A DNA stretch of 64,000 bases. Origin: Sporodiniella umbellata. Its lineage: Eukaryota > Mucoromycota > Mucoromycetes > Mucorales > Rhizopodaceae. Of the stretch, positions 1 to 11,589 are shown in pieces. The translations under genes and the position numbers were made by a program. The stretch's first letter is position 1. Each line of letters starts with the position of its first letter. The stretch covers positions 1 to 64,000 of the forward strand of contig JAIXMR010000096.1 of the NCBI GenBank assembly GCA_025677835.1, read 5' to 3'. The notes below the pieces were generated by a model. The model was not told the origin of the DNA. It saw only the letters and a program-made list of their open reading frames with translations, and searched no databases.

Positions 1-538
1 AGATATTCTGATGGTTGTGTCTTTTGTAGAGTTCATGATTGAAGCCTATCTTGGTTTCGGATACAATGTTTCCAAAAGTAGTGTCACATTTTTATGACAT
101 TGTACTTAAATGTACAACGTCGATTTTTGGAACACTGTACGAGATATCCGTCTTTAAAACGTTTAAGCCAATAAAAAGCTTTTGCTAAAAATCTACACAT
201 TTATCGTATATAAGTTCTAGGGCTTATCATTTGCATTTTGATGAGATTGGGCTAAAAAATTTGCAGGTCTAACAGTGTAGCCATCGAGTAACGTTCAACA
301 TTCTATAGGTTGTCATGTTTTCCCATATTGCTCCTTTTTAAAAATAGAAAAAATGAGGATTTGCATATAAAGTATAATAAAAACAATAATTTCAGAAACT
401 AGACTAGTTTCTCATTTCTTATTGATGTTGACATATGTAGGTAGATCCATATTCATCTTTTTCTTTAATATAGCTTGTAAGTAGATTAAGTCTTCATCGT
501 TACTCATCAGTATTATAAATCCGATGATAAGCGTGATA
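1..538. other. AT-rich flank of a transposon, no gene seen
   Basis: No supported gene. A reading frame is open from the window edge for about 35 codons on the plus strand, but it has no recognisable motif and no splice context. The segment ends at the TA dinucleotide (537-538) that is the left target-site copy of the adjoining transposon. Confidence 0.5.
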
Positions 539-603
539 CAGTGAGAACGGTAAATCTTGTTACTTTAAGAAAATTGAATGTCCCTAAAAAAAAAGTCGCT
601 TTC

Positions 604-1275
604 CAAGAAATTAATGACACAAAGCCGAAAATGATTGTCCCTTTATGTCTAAAAGCTTTGTCTTTCTGAAATAAAAGAAATGTCGCAATAAGTTAAATAA
701 AATTGATCTAAAAATGATATGTATTCTCTGATTTCACTAAAAGTTGCATGTAACTAAATGCAAAATACTCACATTCTAAAGCAGATTTTGAAAAAGGAAA
801 GATGTGCTGAGGATTCATTAATATATACTTTAATATTAATAGACACCTATCTATCACACTCTTATAACAAATTTTTTAGTACATTCTTGCTCACTTTAGA
901 CTAATTGTTTTGAGCGAAGGAAACGGTGATACATAAGCTTTCTAGTCTTCTTCTGATTGTAGTATGTCCACTCAAAATTGTAAATAAACAAATTAACATT
1001 TTCGATTCTATAAAAAGCCTGACAAATTAAGAAACTCATTCAATTGGTAAAAGATAAAGAAGACCTCATTCTGCCTTTGAAGTGGAAGTCTGGTGAAGAT
1101 CGCATGAATAAATTGTTACTGAGTGACCCAAAAATCGTAAATCTGGCTGTTCACTCTTTAGTTGGCAATGTATTTTATTACTTGTATAAAGATATGGTAT
1201 GTATTTGATACAAATTGTCTATAAATGCAAGTATTTCTGTCAACAGTTATATTTCACTCCAAACTGAATGAGCTG
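604..1275 (+). repeat. Left 672-bp inverted-repeat arm
   Basis: It pairs base for base with 3408-4079 (position x matches 4683 minus x). I saw no mismatch on reading both arms. Outside the arms similarity resumes only at the terminal dozen bases. Near-identity of arms in an otherwise decayed element points to recent insertion, gene conversion between arms, or an assembly artefact. Confidence 0.9.
1023..1196 (+). pseudogene. Exon-like frame inside left arm (transposon-borne, unrecognised)
   Basis: An open frame of 58 codons begins just after a TGA at 1020-1022 and ends in KDM at a consensus donor (gtatgt, 1197). A plausible acceptor (caacag) follows about 50 nt later, and the next frame stops after six codons. 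Codon content looks coding (IVNLAVHSLVGN core). I do not recognise the protein. It could be the last coding piece of a transposon gene. An exact mirror copy lies at 3487-3660 on the other strand. Confidence 0.4.
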
Positions 1276-3407
1276 ATAGTAGCAGGTCGAATGTAGTTTA
1301 TGCGTCGCCAATTAAAAAGTCATTACGATCAATATTAATTGGACTTCAATATCAGGTTGATCAAGATTGTATACTAAGGCTTATAACATATGCATCTCAT
1401 ACTTATAAACGTTACAGAGTATTGCCAATTATTCTTGCAATTACAACCAAATTTTTCTCAAATGCCGACTTCCAAAGAGGATTTGCCATAAGTAGAAATG
1501 GACTTCAACTCGAAGCAAGCTGCAAATTTTGGGTCAAAAGGTGCATACTACTGACTTCCAAGGCTGTGTCTAATCACTCAAATCAAGGAAAATCGGATTA
1601 TATGATTGCACTAGGACTCTTTCTTACTCGTCATGGACTATATCAAATTCTAGAGCATCATAGGTCATATGCAGCCTTAATGTTGTTGCTGTCTTCTACC
1701 ACAAAAAAGATTCTGTGAAGAAAAAACAGTGCAATATCTTGATAAACAATTGATACTATAAACAAGTACTCTTTATTCAAGACCATAAAATTTTACAAAG
1801 TTTAGCTTATTGCTTTAAATCTCTGCTAAATTCGAAAACACAACTAGATTTCATATTGATGTGTCATTTCTTTTTTTTTTTATTGTTTACATTGATTTAT
1901 TTGTTTATTTTTTCTTTCGAAATATCATTCGGTAGTGGAGGTGTGTTCCGGCAATGAGAAACGTTTCAAACATAACAAAAACATTTCAGATAGACATTAT
2001 TTTCTTCTTTCAAGATTATTTAGATTATCCACCCTATTTGACTATGCTACTGAAAATGCTCTATTTATTGAAAGTTTGAGCAAGTCAGAAAAAACAAAAA
2101 CTGGCGACTTGTATTTAACAAAGGCAAAGTAGAAGGTTTTTTCAGTCATATAGATCATCCGACAGTCTAAAATCCTCTTGCCATCATGTCCAGTGACGAA
2201 AGAAACAACAAGAATAATGTTTTTATTAATGTCTTTATTATCAAAATAAAAGTTTTTATTTTAGCTTTCTGTACTTTTTACAACTTCACATGTCAAGCTT
2301 ATAGTTTCAGTTTCTAAACTGTGGTTAAAAGCAAGTGTTTTGTTTGGATTACATATAAACTGACACAATGGCGTAAGTGGAGGTCTAGGCATATTAGTCA
2401 CACTTTTGTTGACTGGATCAGGAAAAAACAAAAAAAAAATTTCCATGCCCAAAAGTTGGACTTACATTGCACTAAAAATAAATCTTCAACAACATTTAAT
2501 TCGTTATCATCCATCAGACTAGACAAGCTATTGATAGAGATAGTTAAACTATAGGCACAAGCCTAAATTTTTTATAAACCATCATGCAGTGTCCAACATT
2601 ATAGTATGGACTTCCTCGTGAACAGCAACAAGTACTGGAGCAAATCTCATCATTCTTTTCTTGCAAAGAATACAAGGTATATACACCTTGGAGAGATATC
2701 TTAGATTAATATAATAATGTGGCGTTCTTCACTTTAATGTTTTCAAAATACATGTGTAATGACTTAAAACTAATGTTCTTTGGCTATTGTCACTGTCTTT
2801 GAAATTTATTACACTACTCTGTTACTGTATTCCATCTCAAATACTTAATCTGTTCAAACATTCCTTTATCCCATCAAAGAGTATAAATACTTTTTGTATA
2901 GTTCATTCAATAAATGAAAGCAGCAAACGATTGTATATTCTTTTACTATTCAAAGCATTCCCTCTTAGACTGTCCGTCTATTTTGTCTTCTTTTATTTAA
3001 TCTTTTGCCTCGCTCTTACAGATCCGCTTCGTCTATAAGTTCTATTGTCCCGAAGTCTCCTTACAAGTCCTTGACGCCACACTACTCCTTTCAGAAGTTG
3101 TGTCAATCCAAAACTAAATCTTTCCGGCTCTTCCATTTCCCTGTTTGAAAATATAACTCTTACAATACGTATATCTTAGCAGAATTAAATGATTTTAAAT
3201 AATGTGGCATATCTAATTTTTGTTTTTGTATTTAGATAGTCCTATGTATTTAAATTTTGCTTCTTTTTAAAGAAAGGCATAGGTTTTAACAAAACTAATA
3301 CAACTAGATGGGTCATAGTATTTAGCAAAAAATAAGAAAGAAAATAATTCTATGTACAATTTGAGAAAAGACGAGATCAAAAAAATTGGGTTGTTTCTCT
3401 TGAGTAA

Positions 3408-4079
3408 CAGCTCATTCAGTTTGGAGTGAAATATAACTGTTGACAGAAATACTTGCATTTATAGACAATTTGTATCAAATACATACCATATCTTTATACA
3501 AGTAATAAAATACATTGCCAACTAAAGAGTGAACAGCCAGATTTACGATTTTTGGGTCACTCAGTAACAATTTATTCATGCGATCTTCACCAGACTTCCA
3601 CTTCAAAGGCAGAATGAGGTCTTCTTTATCTTTTACCAATTGAATGAGTTTCTTAATTTGTCAGGCTTTTTATAGAATCGAAAATGTTAATTTGTTTATT
3701 TACAATTTTGAGTGGACATACTACAATCAGAAGAAGACTAGAAAGCTTATGTATCACCGTTTCCTTCGCTCAAAACAATTAGTCTAAAGTGAGCAAGAAT
3801 GTACTAAAAAATTTGTTATAAGAGTGTGATAGATAGGTGTCTATTAATATTAAAGTATATATTAATGAATCCTCAGCACATCTTTCCTTTTTCAAAATCT
3901 GCTTTAGAATGTGAGTATTTTGCATTTAGTTACATGCAACTTTTAGTGAAATCAGAGAATACATATCATTTTTAGATCAATTTTATTTAACTTATTGCGA
4001 CATTTCTTTTATTTCAGAAAGACAAAGCTTTTAGACATAAAGGGACAATCATTTTCGGCTTTGTGTCATTAATTTCTTG
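3408..4079 (-). repeat. Right 672-bp inverted-repeat arm
   Basis: Reverse complement of 604-1275, apparently without differences. Its inner edge is at 3408 and its outer edge at 4079, twenty bases inside the element terminus. Confidence 0.9.
3487..3660 (-). pseudogene. Exon-like frame inside right arm (mirror copy)
   Basis: Mirror image of the frame at 1023-1196, including the donor GTATGT and downstream acceptor. The same reservations apply: no recognised family, and it is probably a fragment of a transposon-encoded gene duplicated by the inverted repeat. Confidence 0.4.
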
Positions 4080-4316
4080 AAAATTTGCCGTTCTCACTGT
4101 AGTATAGTTCTTTTTGAGTTAATTGCTTTCGGAATAATATTTTACCTGCTGAGTGATTTTTTTTTCTTTGGCAAACCACAAATACTTTAGTCTTGGTTGA
4201 AGTTCTTTATAACTGCCTTTTTATTTTTTTAATTTGCTTTCGTTATTTAGCGGAAAAAAAAGAGACGAAAAGGCAACTTTTATTTTCGAATTGTTTGTTT
4301 CCTCTGACCGCTCAGA

Positions 4317-6419
4317 ATGCTTCGATGTACAGCATCTAAATTGAGGCTATCCCCTTGCTACACCAACAAAGTGTTGCATCAACCTTTCAAGCAATGTGCT
4401 CGCTCTTTCTTCACCAACCGCCCACTATATTCTGCAAAATTACCAAACAAGGCAAGCAAAAGCGATGTCACTCGCTTATTTAAACTTGCAAAACCAGAAA
4501 CAAAAAGCTTGACAGGTGAATAGAAAATATAAAGGAAACCGTGGCCACTAAAACCAAACCTTTACATTTAGCTGCGACGGGTTTATTGGTTTTATCTTCT
4601 GCTATTACAATGGTAAAAAAAAAAAAAAGGAAAAAAAGAAGCGTGTGGTTAATTATTTAGTCTATTCCTTTTTCTATGGGTAAAATAATCGATATTGTCA
4701 CCAACCCGAATGTTGATAATTACATGGGCCTGTCTATGCCTGAGTTTGCTGGAGCTTTATCCATGGTATTTGTCGTAGGGGCAGCTGCAAATACGGGCCG
4801 AGTAATGCTCTTTAGAATATCAGGCGAGAGAATTATTCAAAGACTTCGCAATGATCTTTACAAATCTGTGATGAAGCAGGACATGGAATTTTTTGATAGA
4901 AACAGGACAGGCGAGTTGATATCAAGATTGTCAACAGACACAGCTATAGTCGGAAAAAGTCTGACAAATAATGTTAGTGATGGTCTAAGGTAATAGTTTA
5001 TTTTCATATATTGTAATCAAAACTTACATGGGTAATCAGGGCTTTGGCCACATCAGTTGTGGGTTCTTCTATGATGATAGCCATTAGTCCCAAACTGACA
5101 GGTATTATGATGCTTATTGTACCGCCTGTAGCGGCATTTGGAATTATTTACGGCCGCTATGTGAAGTCTTTGTCCAAACAAACACAAACAGCACTAAGTG
5201 AAATTACGAAGGTGGCAGAAGAACGTATTGGTAACGTACGTACAGTTCAGGCATTTGCAAAGGAGGCGTCTGAGGGGAAAAGGTATGCCCTAAAGGTACA
5301 GGATATGTTTCTTTTGGCTAGAAAAGAAGCTATAGCTAGTGGCGCTTTTTTTGGAGGAGCTGGTTTATCAGGGAATTTGGCCGTACTGGCCGTTCTCTGG
5401 TATGGTGGTCAGATGGTGATGCAAGACATAATTACAATCGGTGAGCTGACATCTTTTATGCTCTACACAGCATACGTGGGTACTGCTTTGGGGGGCATGA
5501 CCTCTTTCTATTCAGAAATCATGAAAGGTGTGGGTGCTTCAGAGCGCATTTTTGATTTACTTGAGCGCAAAAGCCCTATCAATATTGAAAGTAAGTACAA
5601 TTCTTTGGACTTGAAAGTTTACTTATAGTGTCTACAGACGGTAAAATACTTAGTAACCTAAAGGGAGATATCAGATTGGAAGGTGTTGATTTCTTCTACC
5701 CTTCGCGCCCTCAATCGCCTATCTTTAATAATCTTTCTTTATCTGTCAAGCCTGGCACAGTGATTGCAATCGTTGGCTCTTCTGGATCAGGAAAGTCAAC
5801 TATTGGCTCTCTTTTACTCCGCTTTTATGATCCCATTAATGGATTCGTTTCTGTTGATAATACAAACTTGAAGGAGATTAACCTACGTTGGTGGCGTGAA
5901 CAGGTTGGTGTTGTTTCGCAAGAGCCTACTTTGTTTGCAGGTACAATCGCCGAGAATATTGCTTATGGATGCGAGAATGCTTCCACGGAAGACATTGTTG
6001 CTGCCGCCACTAAGGCCAATTGTTCTTCTTTTATCGAAGCCTTTCACGACAAATACGATACGACTGTGGGAGAGCGTGGCGTCAGTTTAAGTGGTGGTCA
6101 AAAACAGCGAATTGCTATTGCTCGCGCCCTTCTTAAAAACCCAAAAGTGCTTGTGCTGGACGAGGCTACTAGCGCGCTTGATTCTGAGTCTGAGGTCTTG
6201 GTTCAAGAGGCTTTGAATAATTTAATGCAAGGCCGTACTGTCTTTACTATAGCTCATAGATTATCCACTATTCGTTCAGCCGACCTTGTGGCATGTTTAA
6301 GCGAGGGGAAAGTAGCTGAAATTGGCACTTACCAGGAGCTATTAACTCGTGAGGATGGTGTTTTTCGAAAGCTAGTTGAGTTGCAATCTCTTGGAGAAAT
6401 TGAAAACGATAGCCATTGA
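4317..6419 (+). CDS. Mitochondrial ABC half-transporter, MDL1/ABCB10-like
   Basis: Five exons (4317-4515, 4572-4612, 4661-4989, 5040-5590, 5629-6419) join in phase to 636 residues. The N-terminus is rich in Arg/Ser/Cys and poor in acids, as expected for an inner-mitochondrial-membrane targeting peptide. A six-helix ABC exporter membrane domain follows (about residues 75-370). The nucleotide-binding domain shows Walker A GSSGSGKST, signature LSGGQKQR, Walker B VLVLDEATSALD and the H-loop IAHRLST. The size and single TMD-NBD half match the Mdl1/Mdl2/ABCB10 peptide or haem-related exporters. The Atm1 class is less likely from the overall look, but cannot be excluded without a tree. The start is the first ATG of the frame. 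The gene is convergent with the IDH gene, 207 bp away. Confidence 0.92.
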
Positions 6420-6626
6420 ATATAGCATGTATATGTTATTCCTCTCCCCACTCTTACTTTATATTCATTAGACATAAAAGAAGCATGGCCTTCTTTACAA
6501 ATAAATGCATCATTACTTGTCTTTTTTTTTTTTCTAGTTTAATGTAGTAGAGAAAAAAGCGGGGAGAGGAGTTTTTTATTTAAATACGAAATCTAATAGC
6601 ACAATGTGTTATGTAAGGAAAAGAAA

Positions 6627-8093
6627 TTACAAAGCTTTGATGACGGCGTTGGTGAATTCCTTGGTGGTGCTTTTACCGCCAATATCAACAGTTCTGGCTG
6701 TTCCGCTCTGGATTGTTCCGTAAACAGCGGATGAAATTCTGTTAGCGTGTTCGTCCAAGTTCAAGTGTCTCAACATCATAACAGAAGACAAAAGCATAGC
6801 GGTGGGGTTGGCGCTATTTTGGTTTTGAATATCAAGAGCAACATGACGACATCCCTAATGTGATATTCATGAGGTGTGTGTGTATAGAAAACATTAGTTT
6901 ATATACTTACAGGTTCGAACATGGCAAATTCGCGACCAATGTTACAACCAGGAATCAAACCGGGACTACCGATCAAACCAGCACCCTACATAAAAAGTCA
7001 AAATTTTGCATGCTGAAGAACCGTTTAACAAAAACTTACAACGTTGGAAACAATGTTACCGTACAAGTTAGGCATGACCATAACATCGAATTGTTGAGGG
7101 CGGGAAACAAGTTGCATGGCAGTGTTGTCAACAATCATATCTCCGTATTCAATACCGTGGTGTTCGTATTCTTTTGCAACATCACGACAAGTACGCAAGA
7201 AGAGACCATCTGCCAATTTCCTATTATAGAAAATTAGATACACAACACTAACCATTGTTTGTTGTTTACATGATATTAGCCTTGTGGATGATGGTAACCT
7301 TCTTACGGTTGTTTTTAACAGCAAAGTCAAAAGCAAAACGAGCAATACGTTCAGTCTTGGCACGGGTGATGATCTTTAAGGATTCAACGACACCTGGAAC
7401 AGACTATTTTTATTGCATTAGTTATACTTTTGGCTTTTGTACATTGATTTGTTTTACCTGGTGTTCTAAGCCAGAGTATTCACCTTCAGTGTTTTCACGA
7501 ATGATAGCAATATCAACGTTATTCAAACGAGATTCAACACCGGGGAAATTCTTGCAAAGAGACAAAGAGGCATACATGTCAAGATCTTTACGCATGGTGA
7601 CATTGAAAGATTTGTGGCCGAGCTTGGAAGTGGGAGTAAACAAAGTACCCTTGATACCAACCTTATTGCGACGAAGAGAGGCAATAGATTCTTGGAAAAG
7701 CTTGTCGTCTTCAGAAGTCAAGCCAGAGACGTCGTATTGCTCGAATTCAACAGGAACATTAGCGGCCTTGAAGACATCCTTGACAGATGAGGCAAGTTCT
7801 TGACCAATACCGTCACCGGGAATAAGAGTTACGGTGTACTTTCCTCCATACTTCTTAGGGAAGATCTATTCATTCGTTTAGAATATAGAGATAGGAAGGC
7901 TTATGTATTTCTTACAGTCTTTTGTTCAACGGGAGCGGGAACAGGAATGGAGGTGGCTGTAGCAAAAGAGCGAGCAGCAATCTTAAAAAGAGTGTCAGAA
8001 TATTATCTTTTCAAAAAAGAAAAAAAAAGCTATTTTTATTACCTTTTGAGCGGCAACAGCGGTAGGCTTAGAAAAAACTTTGGAGGAAAGCAT
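6627..8093 (-). CDS. IDH1: NAD-dependent isocitrate dehydrogenase regulatory-type subunit, mitochondrial (IDH1-like)
   Basis: Seven exons on the minus strand (8093-8043, 7981-7916, 7865-7458, 7403-7270, 7220-7040, 6985-6911, 6854-6627) give 380 residues. The first 35-40 form a Ser/Ala/Lys-rich mitochondrial presequence. Family landmarks are LIPGDGIG near the start, the substrate loop [20 protein letters not shown], and a C-terminal GGKSTTKEF. The enzyme oxidises isocitrate to 2-oxoglutarate with NAD in the TCA cycle as a hetero-oligomer of Idh1 and Idh2. The IDH1 rather than IDH2 assignment is inferred from overall resemblance. A TATATAAA box lies 62 bp upstream of the ATG. Confidence 0.92.
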
Positions 8094-8154
8094 GTTGAAA
8101 AAAATTTTCAAGGCAGAAAAAAAAGGAAGTACAAAGGCGGAGGCTACCCTGAAA

Positions 8155-8162
8155 TTTATATA
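8155..8162 (-). promoter_or_regulatory. TATA box of the IDH1-like gene
   Basis: On the minus strand the sequence reads TATATAAA, 62 bp upstream of the start codon at 8093, a spacing usual for strongly expressed fungal genes. No experimental start site is known from the sequence. Confidence 0.45.
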
Positions 8163-10051
8163 CAGGATTTTATCCTAAAACAAACAGTTACCGTTCAAAT
8201 TCAGACGAATTAGAAAATATAATTCGACAATTGTTTGTGTTGTCTTTGGATGTTTAAGGTGCCACCATAAGTATGACTGATGGTTACTGTAGATAAAAAA
8301 TTCAGTGTTAGTAAAGCCTAGGGTAGCATTTAGTATAAAGGTACTGTTTATCTACATCAAGGCATAGAAAGAAGCCACAACGGAGTTGTAAAAATATAAT
8401 TCATCAAAAATGTGCCAGTAATATGTCTTTCAAGGGTCAGAACGTTTTTCTTCTTTCCAGTTGATATAAACCTTTGTAGTGCTGCAATTCATTCGCCGTT
8501 TTTCTATACAGCCGTTACTTGGGATATAGTATCTTTCTTTACTTATACTTCAGTATCCTTTGCATATGTCGCGTTTGATCGTTTATAGTTCAGCTTCAGG
8601 TCAGGCATCAGTCTACGTCAGACACTTAATTAAGAGTCAGTTTAATTTTCCCGGTTTCTCTCCAAATCTATTTTCCTATCTTCAGCTACAAAGTATAAGA
8701 CATCACCTACTTCTTGATCATCAAAATAATTTCCACGATTGTTTTTTCAATATGACTTCGGTAAAGCATAGGCTTCAGCATTTATCCACAAAACGACCAG
8801 GCCTTCTTTGTCTTTATTTCTATCAATATTTCATCACTATAGTACTTTAAACCTCCATTTAAAAGATGTATTTTACTTCGCTCCCATATTGCTATAGCGA
8901 TTAGACATATATAAGCTACTCTTATTTTTTATTGTGTAGAAATGGCTAGCAGAAATACATTGAGATCGCTATGAATATTGCTTTCGTTGCTTTAGGAGAT
9001 GACTGTACTGATAGTTTTTCTTTTAAGACAAAGGCATCGCACAGGTCTAGCTATTTAATAGTGCAGCGGGATCCTTATATGAAGCAAAAAAGTTTGGTTT
9101 GAAGCTCTTTTTTATCTCTCCATTTAGTTTTTTCTTTTCTTGAGACTACTTGAGAAAATGTTATCAGTGGTTTTGGACCCTTTATAGGAATAAGACAATG
9201 GTATTTGCTCGGTGTTAAGAAACCATGAATAACTTTGTGAGCAAAGCCCAGATTAAAGGAAAAAAAAACTTAGCTGGTCTAAACGAAAACCTGTATTGAT
9301 TATAAAGCAATCTCAATTGAAACTAATGTTGACATTTTACGCAAGTGAGCCTCCGCTGTGCAATGTCTCTTGAAAGGCTTCTTCCCAATCTTTGCCCGTC
9401 TTTATCCTTTTGTTCACTCTAGGGATGCGGATATGTGGATGTCAAAGTTCCTAGAGCTTTTTTCAAAAAATTTATCAGTATGTAAAGCTTCGTCTTACAT
9501 ACTTGTTTTCATGCAAGTCTTTTGAACTTTAAACGTGAGTAAATAGGCGGTTCTCTTTCATATTGCTCATCTGTTTGGTTTCCAACCCTTTCAAATTAAA
9601 TTGTTTTCTCTCTCGGGACGTTTTTTGGTTTCCACTAAGGGCTTTACCAAGCAGTATAGTAGTAGTTGTTATTGATAGAAGTCTATATAAAGTGCTTTGT
9701 GCTTAGTTCAAGCAGACAAAAACTTAAATACTCAAAAAGAGCAAAAAACTAAGCTAATAACCTATCAACTAAATCATTTTATATGTTTCTTTGTCTTCTT
9801 ATTCTTTAAAACGGAAATGCTTATATCCAGCGAGTTTTTTTTTTTTCATTTGCATTTGCTATTCAGTGTACGAAAATAAAGAAAACAGAAAAAAAAGATG
9901 TGCATTTCATCCCTTTTTAAAAAAAACAAAAGCGAAAGAAAAAAAACAGACACCAGTTTATAAATTTATGACCGACTCTTCGGAATAGAAGGGCGTCGAA
10001 TATATATTGTATGTGTTCCCTTTTTTTTTCTCTCTTTTCTCTTTTGTAAAA
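8163..10051. other. Intergenic, no supported gene; TATA-like box at 9684
   Basis: About 1.9 kb between the IDH1-like start and the M20 start. It contains only short A/T-biased frames (the longest, 8560-8850, lacks any family signal and splice context). A clean TATATAAA at 9684-9691 is followed by an A-rich leader without an early ATG. This could be a distal promoter giving the M20 gene a 330-nt leader, or a non-coding transcript start. Confidence 0.4.
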
Positions 10052-11485
10052 ATGAATTCTTATACAGAAGTGACACATACCATTGAGAAAACAATTCAAA
10101 AACACAGTGAAGAGCTTCGCGATATCAGTCTTAAGGTATAACTCATATTTGCTGTTAGGCCTGTATTAAAGAAAAATAGATCCATGAAAACCCAGAACTA
10201 GGCAATAGAGAGTTCAAGGCTTTCGAGCTTTTGACAAACTATCTTGAGCGTTTTGGATTTCGCGTTACTCGCGGTGTAGTTAGTCTCAAGACTGCATTTA
10301 TTGCTGAATACACCAACGGAAAGCCTGGACGTCGTATTGGTCTATGTAGTGAATATGATGCTTTACCAGGGTATTAAAAAAAAACAAAAAGTCATTTTCT
10401 GAAGAGAAAATTGTATTAGCGTTGGTCATGCTTGCGGGCACAATTTGATTGCTATCCAAGGCGTTGCTTGTGCTTTAGCTATGAAAGCGCTATTAGACAG
10501 AAATCTTATCTCAGGCTCAGTTACCCTTTTTGGCACTCCTGCAGAAGAAAGCACTTGCAGTAAGGTTCGTTTCGTAAACCAAGGCGAGATCGAAAAGCGT
10601 GTAGACTTTGCAATGATGTTGCACCCCCACAAGAACGATTGTGTTTTTTTTGAATCTTTAGCTTTAGATCAGGCCGAAATTGAGTTTTTTGGTAAGGCCT
10701 CTCATGCTGGCATGGCTCCTTGGAATGGCATCAACGCACTAGATGCCCTGATGCAAGGCTTTGATAATATAGGCTTATTAAGACAACAGCTTCCTTCCAC
10801 ATGCAGGTAAAAAAAAAACTATTGATTTCGTACCTTTTACGATGAGCTAACTGCTTTCAAGTGTCCACGGAATCATCAAGAAGGGTGGTAATTCGGTAAG
10901 TCTGTGCGTCCGTAAATCAAAATACATATAAACTTTATTTTCAGGCCAACGTTATCCCCGATTATACTTCCGCTCAATTTTATGTTCGCGCTAGTACACG
11001 TGACCTAGTTTCTGAGACCAAGACAAAAGTCGAAAACTGCTTCAAGGCTGCATCTCTTGCAACAGGGTGTCAGGTCAAAATTGCGTGGTCAAAAGAAGGT
11101 CAACTAGATGGTAAAGGCATATAATCTATGTATTTGTAGAATTCTTACTCTAGTAGACCTCTTCAACAACGAGGTATTTGGTAGAAGATATATGGAATAC
11201 ATGGACAAAAAAGGAGTAAAAGTCTTAGAGCATGTTAGAGAAGGTGCAAGTACAGATATGGGCAATGTAAGCTACGTTGTTCCATCTCTTCATCCTATTT
11301 TTGGTATTGACACTACTGCGTCAAACCACACGATTGATTTTACTTACGCCACAAAAACCGTCGAGGCACACCACAGAACCATGTGTGCAGCTATATGTTT
11401 GTCTATGACAGCAGCAGATGCTTCTTTAGACTCTTCTTTTTTTGATAAAGCTGTTAGATCGTTTAAGAAAGGAAAACAATATTAA
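10052..11485 (+). CDS. Peptidase M20 family amidohydrolase (PM20D2-like)
   Basis: Six exons (10052-10135, 10180-10370, 10420-10806, 10862-10895, 10945-11110, 11157-11485) join to 396 residues. M20 metal-site motifs are present: IHENPELG, the aspartate motif SEYDALPG, GHACGHN, and the Glu pair in GTPAEES. The dimerisation/lid domain carries FGKASHAGMAPW and a histidine in the later MLHPHKND stretch. Family members are zinc or manganese hydrolases cleaving peptide or N-acyl amide bonds. The closest recognisable subgroup is PM20D2, which removes abnormal beta-alanyl/GABA-lysine dipeptides; that substrate is inference. No signal peptide is seen, so it is probably cytosolic. Confidence 0.88.
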
Positions 11486-11589
11486 TACATTTTATTGCTA
11501 TTTTTAGTGTAACATTAACTAACAATAAAATGTGCTTTATCCCTTATATACTATTTCTCTTTTTCTTCTTTAAATCAATAAATAGAAAT

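Larger units (their letters stand above)
539..4099. mobile_element. Foldback DNA transposon with CAGTG termini and TA duplication
   Basis: The ends are inverted copies: CAGTGAGAACGG at 539-550 and CCGTTCTCACTG at 4088-4099, each flanked by TA (537-538 and 4100-4101), the signature of Tc1/mariner-type insertion. Just inside lie 672-bp inverted arms (604-1275 and 3408-4079) that look identical when read by eye. The left end carries about 45 extra bases between terminus and arm, so the right end seems to have suffered a small deletion. The 2.1-kb centre has only short open frames and no recognisable DDE transposase. It is probably a non-autonomous or degenerate element. A small exon-like frame sits in each arm and is listed separately. 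Confidence 0.8.

Noticed and set aside
1422..1718. 98-codon frame in the centre of the large foldback element
   Set aside because: No transposase motif, broken on both sides and not supported by splice sites; treated as part of a degenerate element.
6905..6925. GGTTCGAAC-like tRNA B-box
   Set aside because: It lies in an IDH1 exon (Phe-Glu-Pro codons) and no cloverleaf can be drawn around it.
6860..8213. Plus-strand open frames up to 182 codons across the IDH1 locus
   Set aside because: They are antisense shadows of the minus-strand IDH1 exons, which carry unmistakable family motifs.
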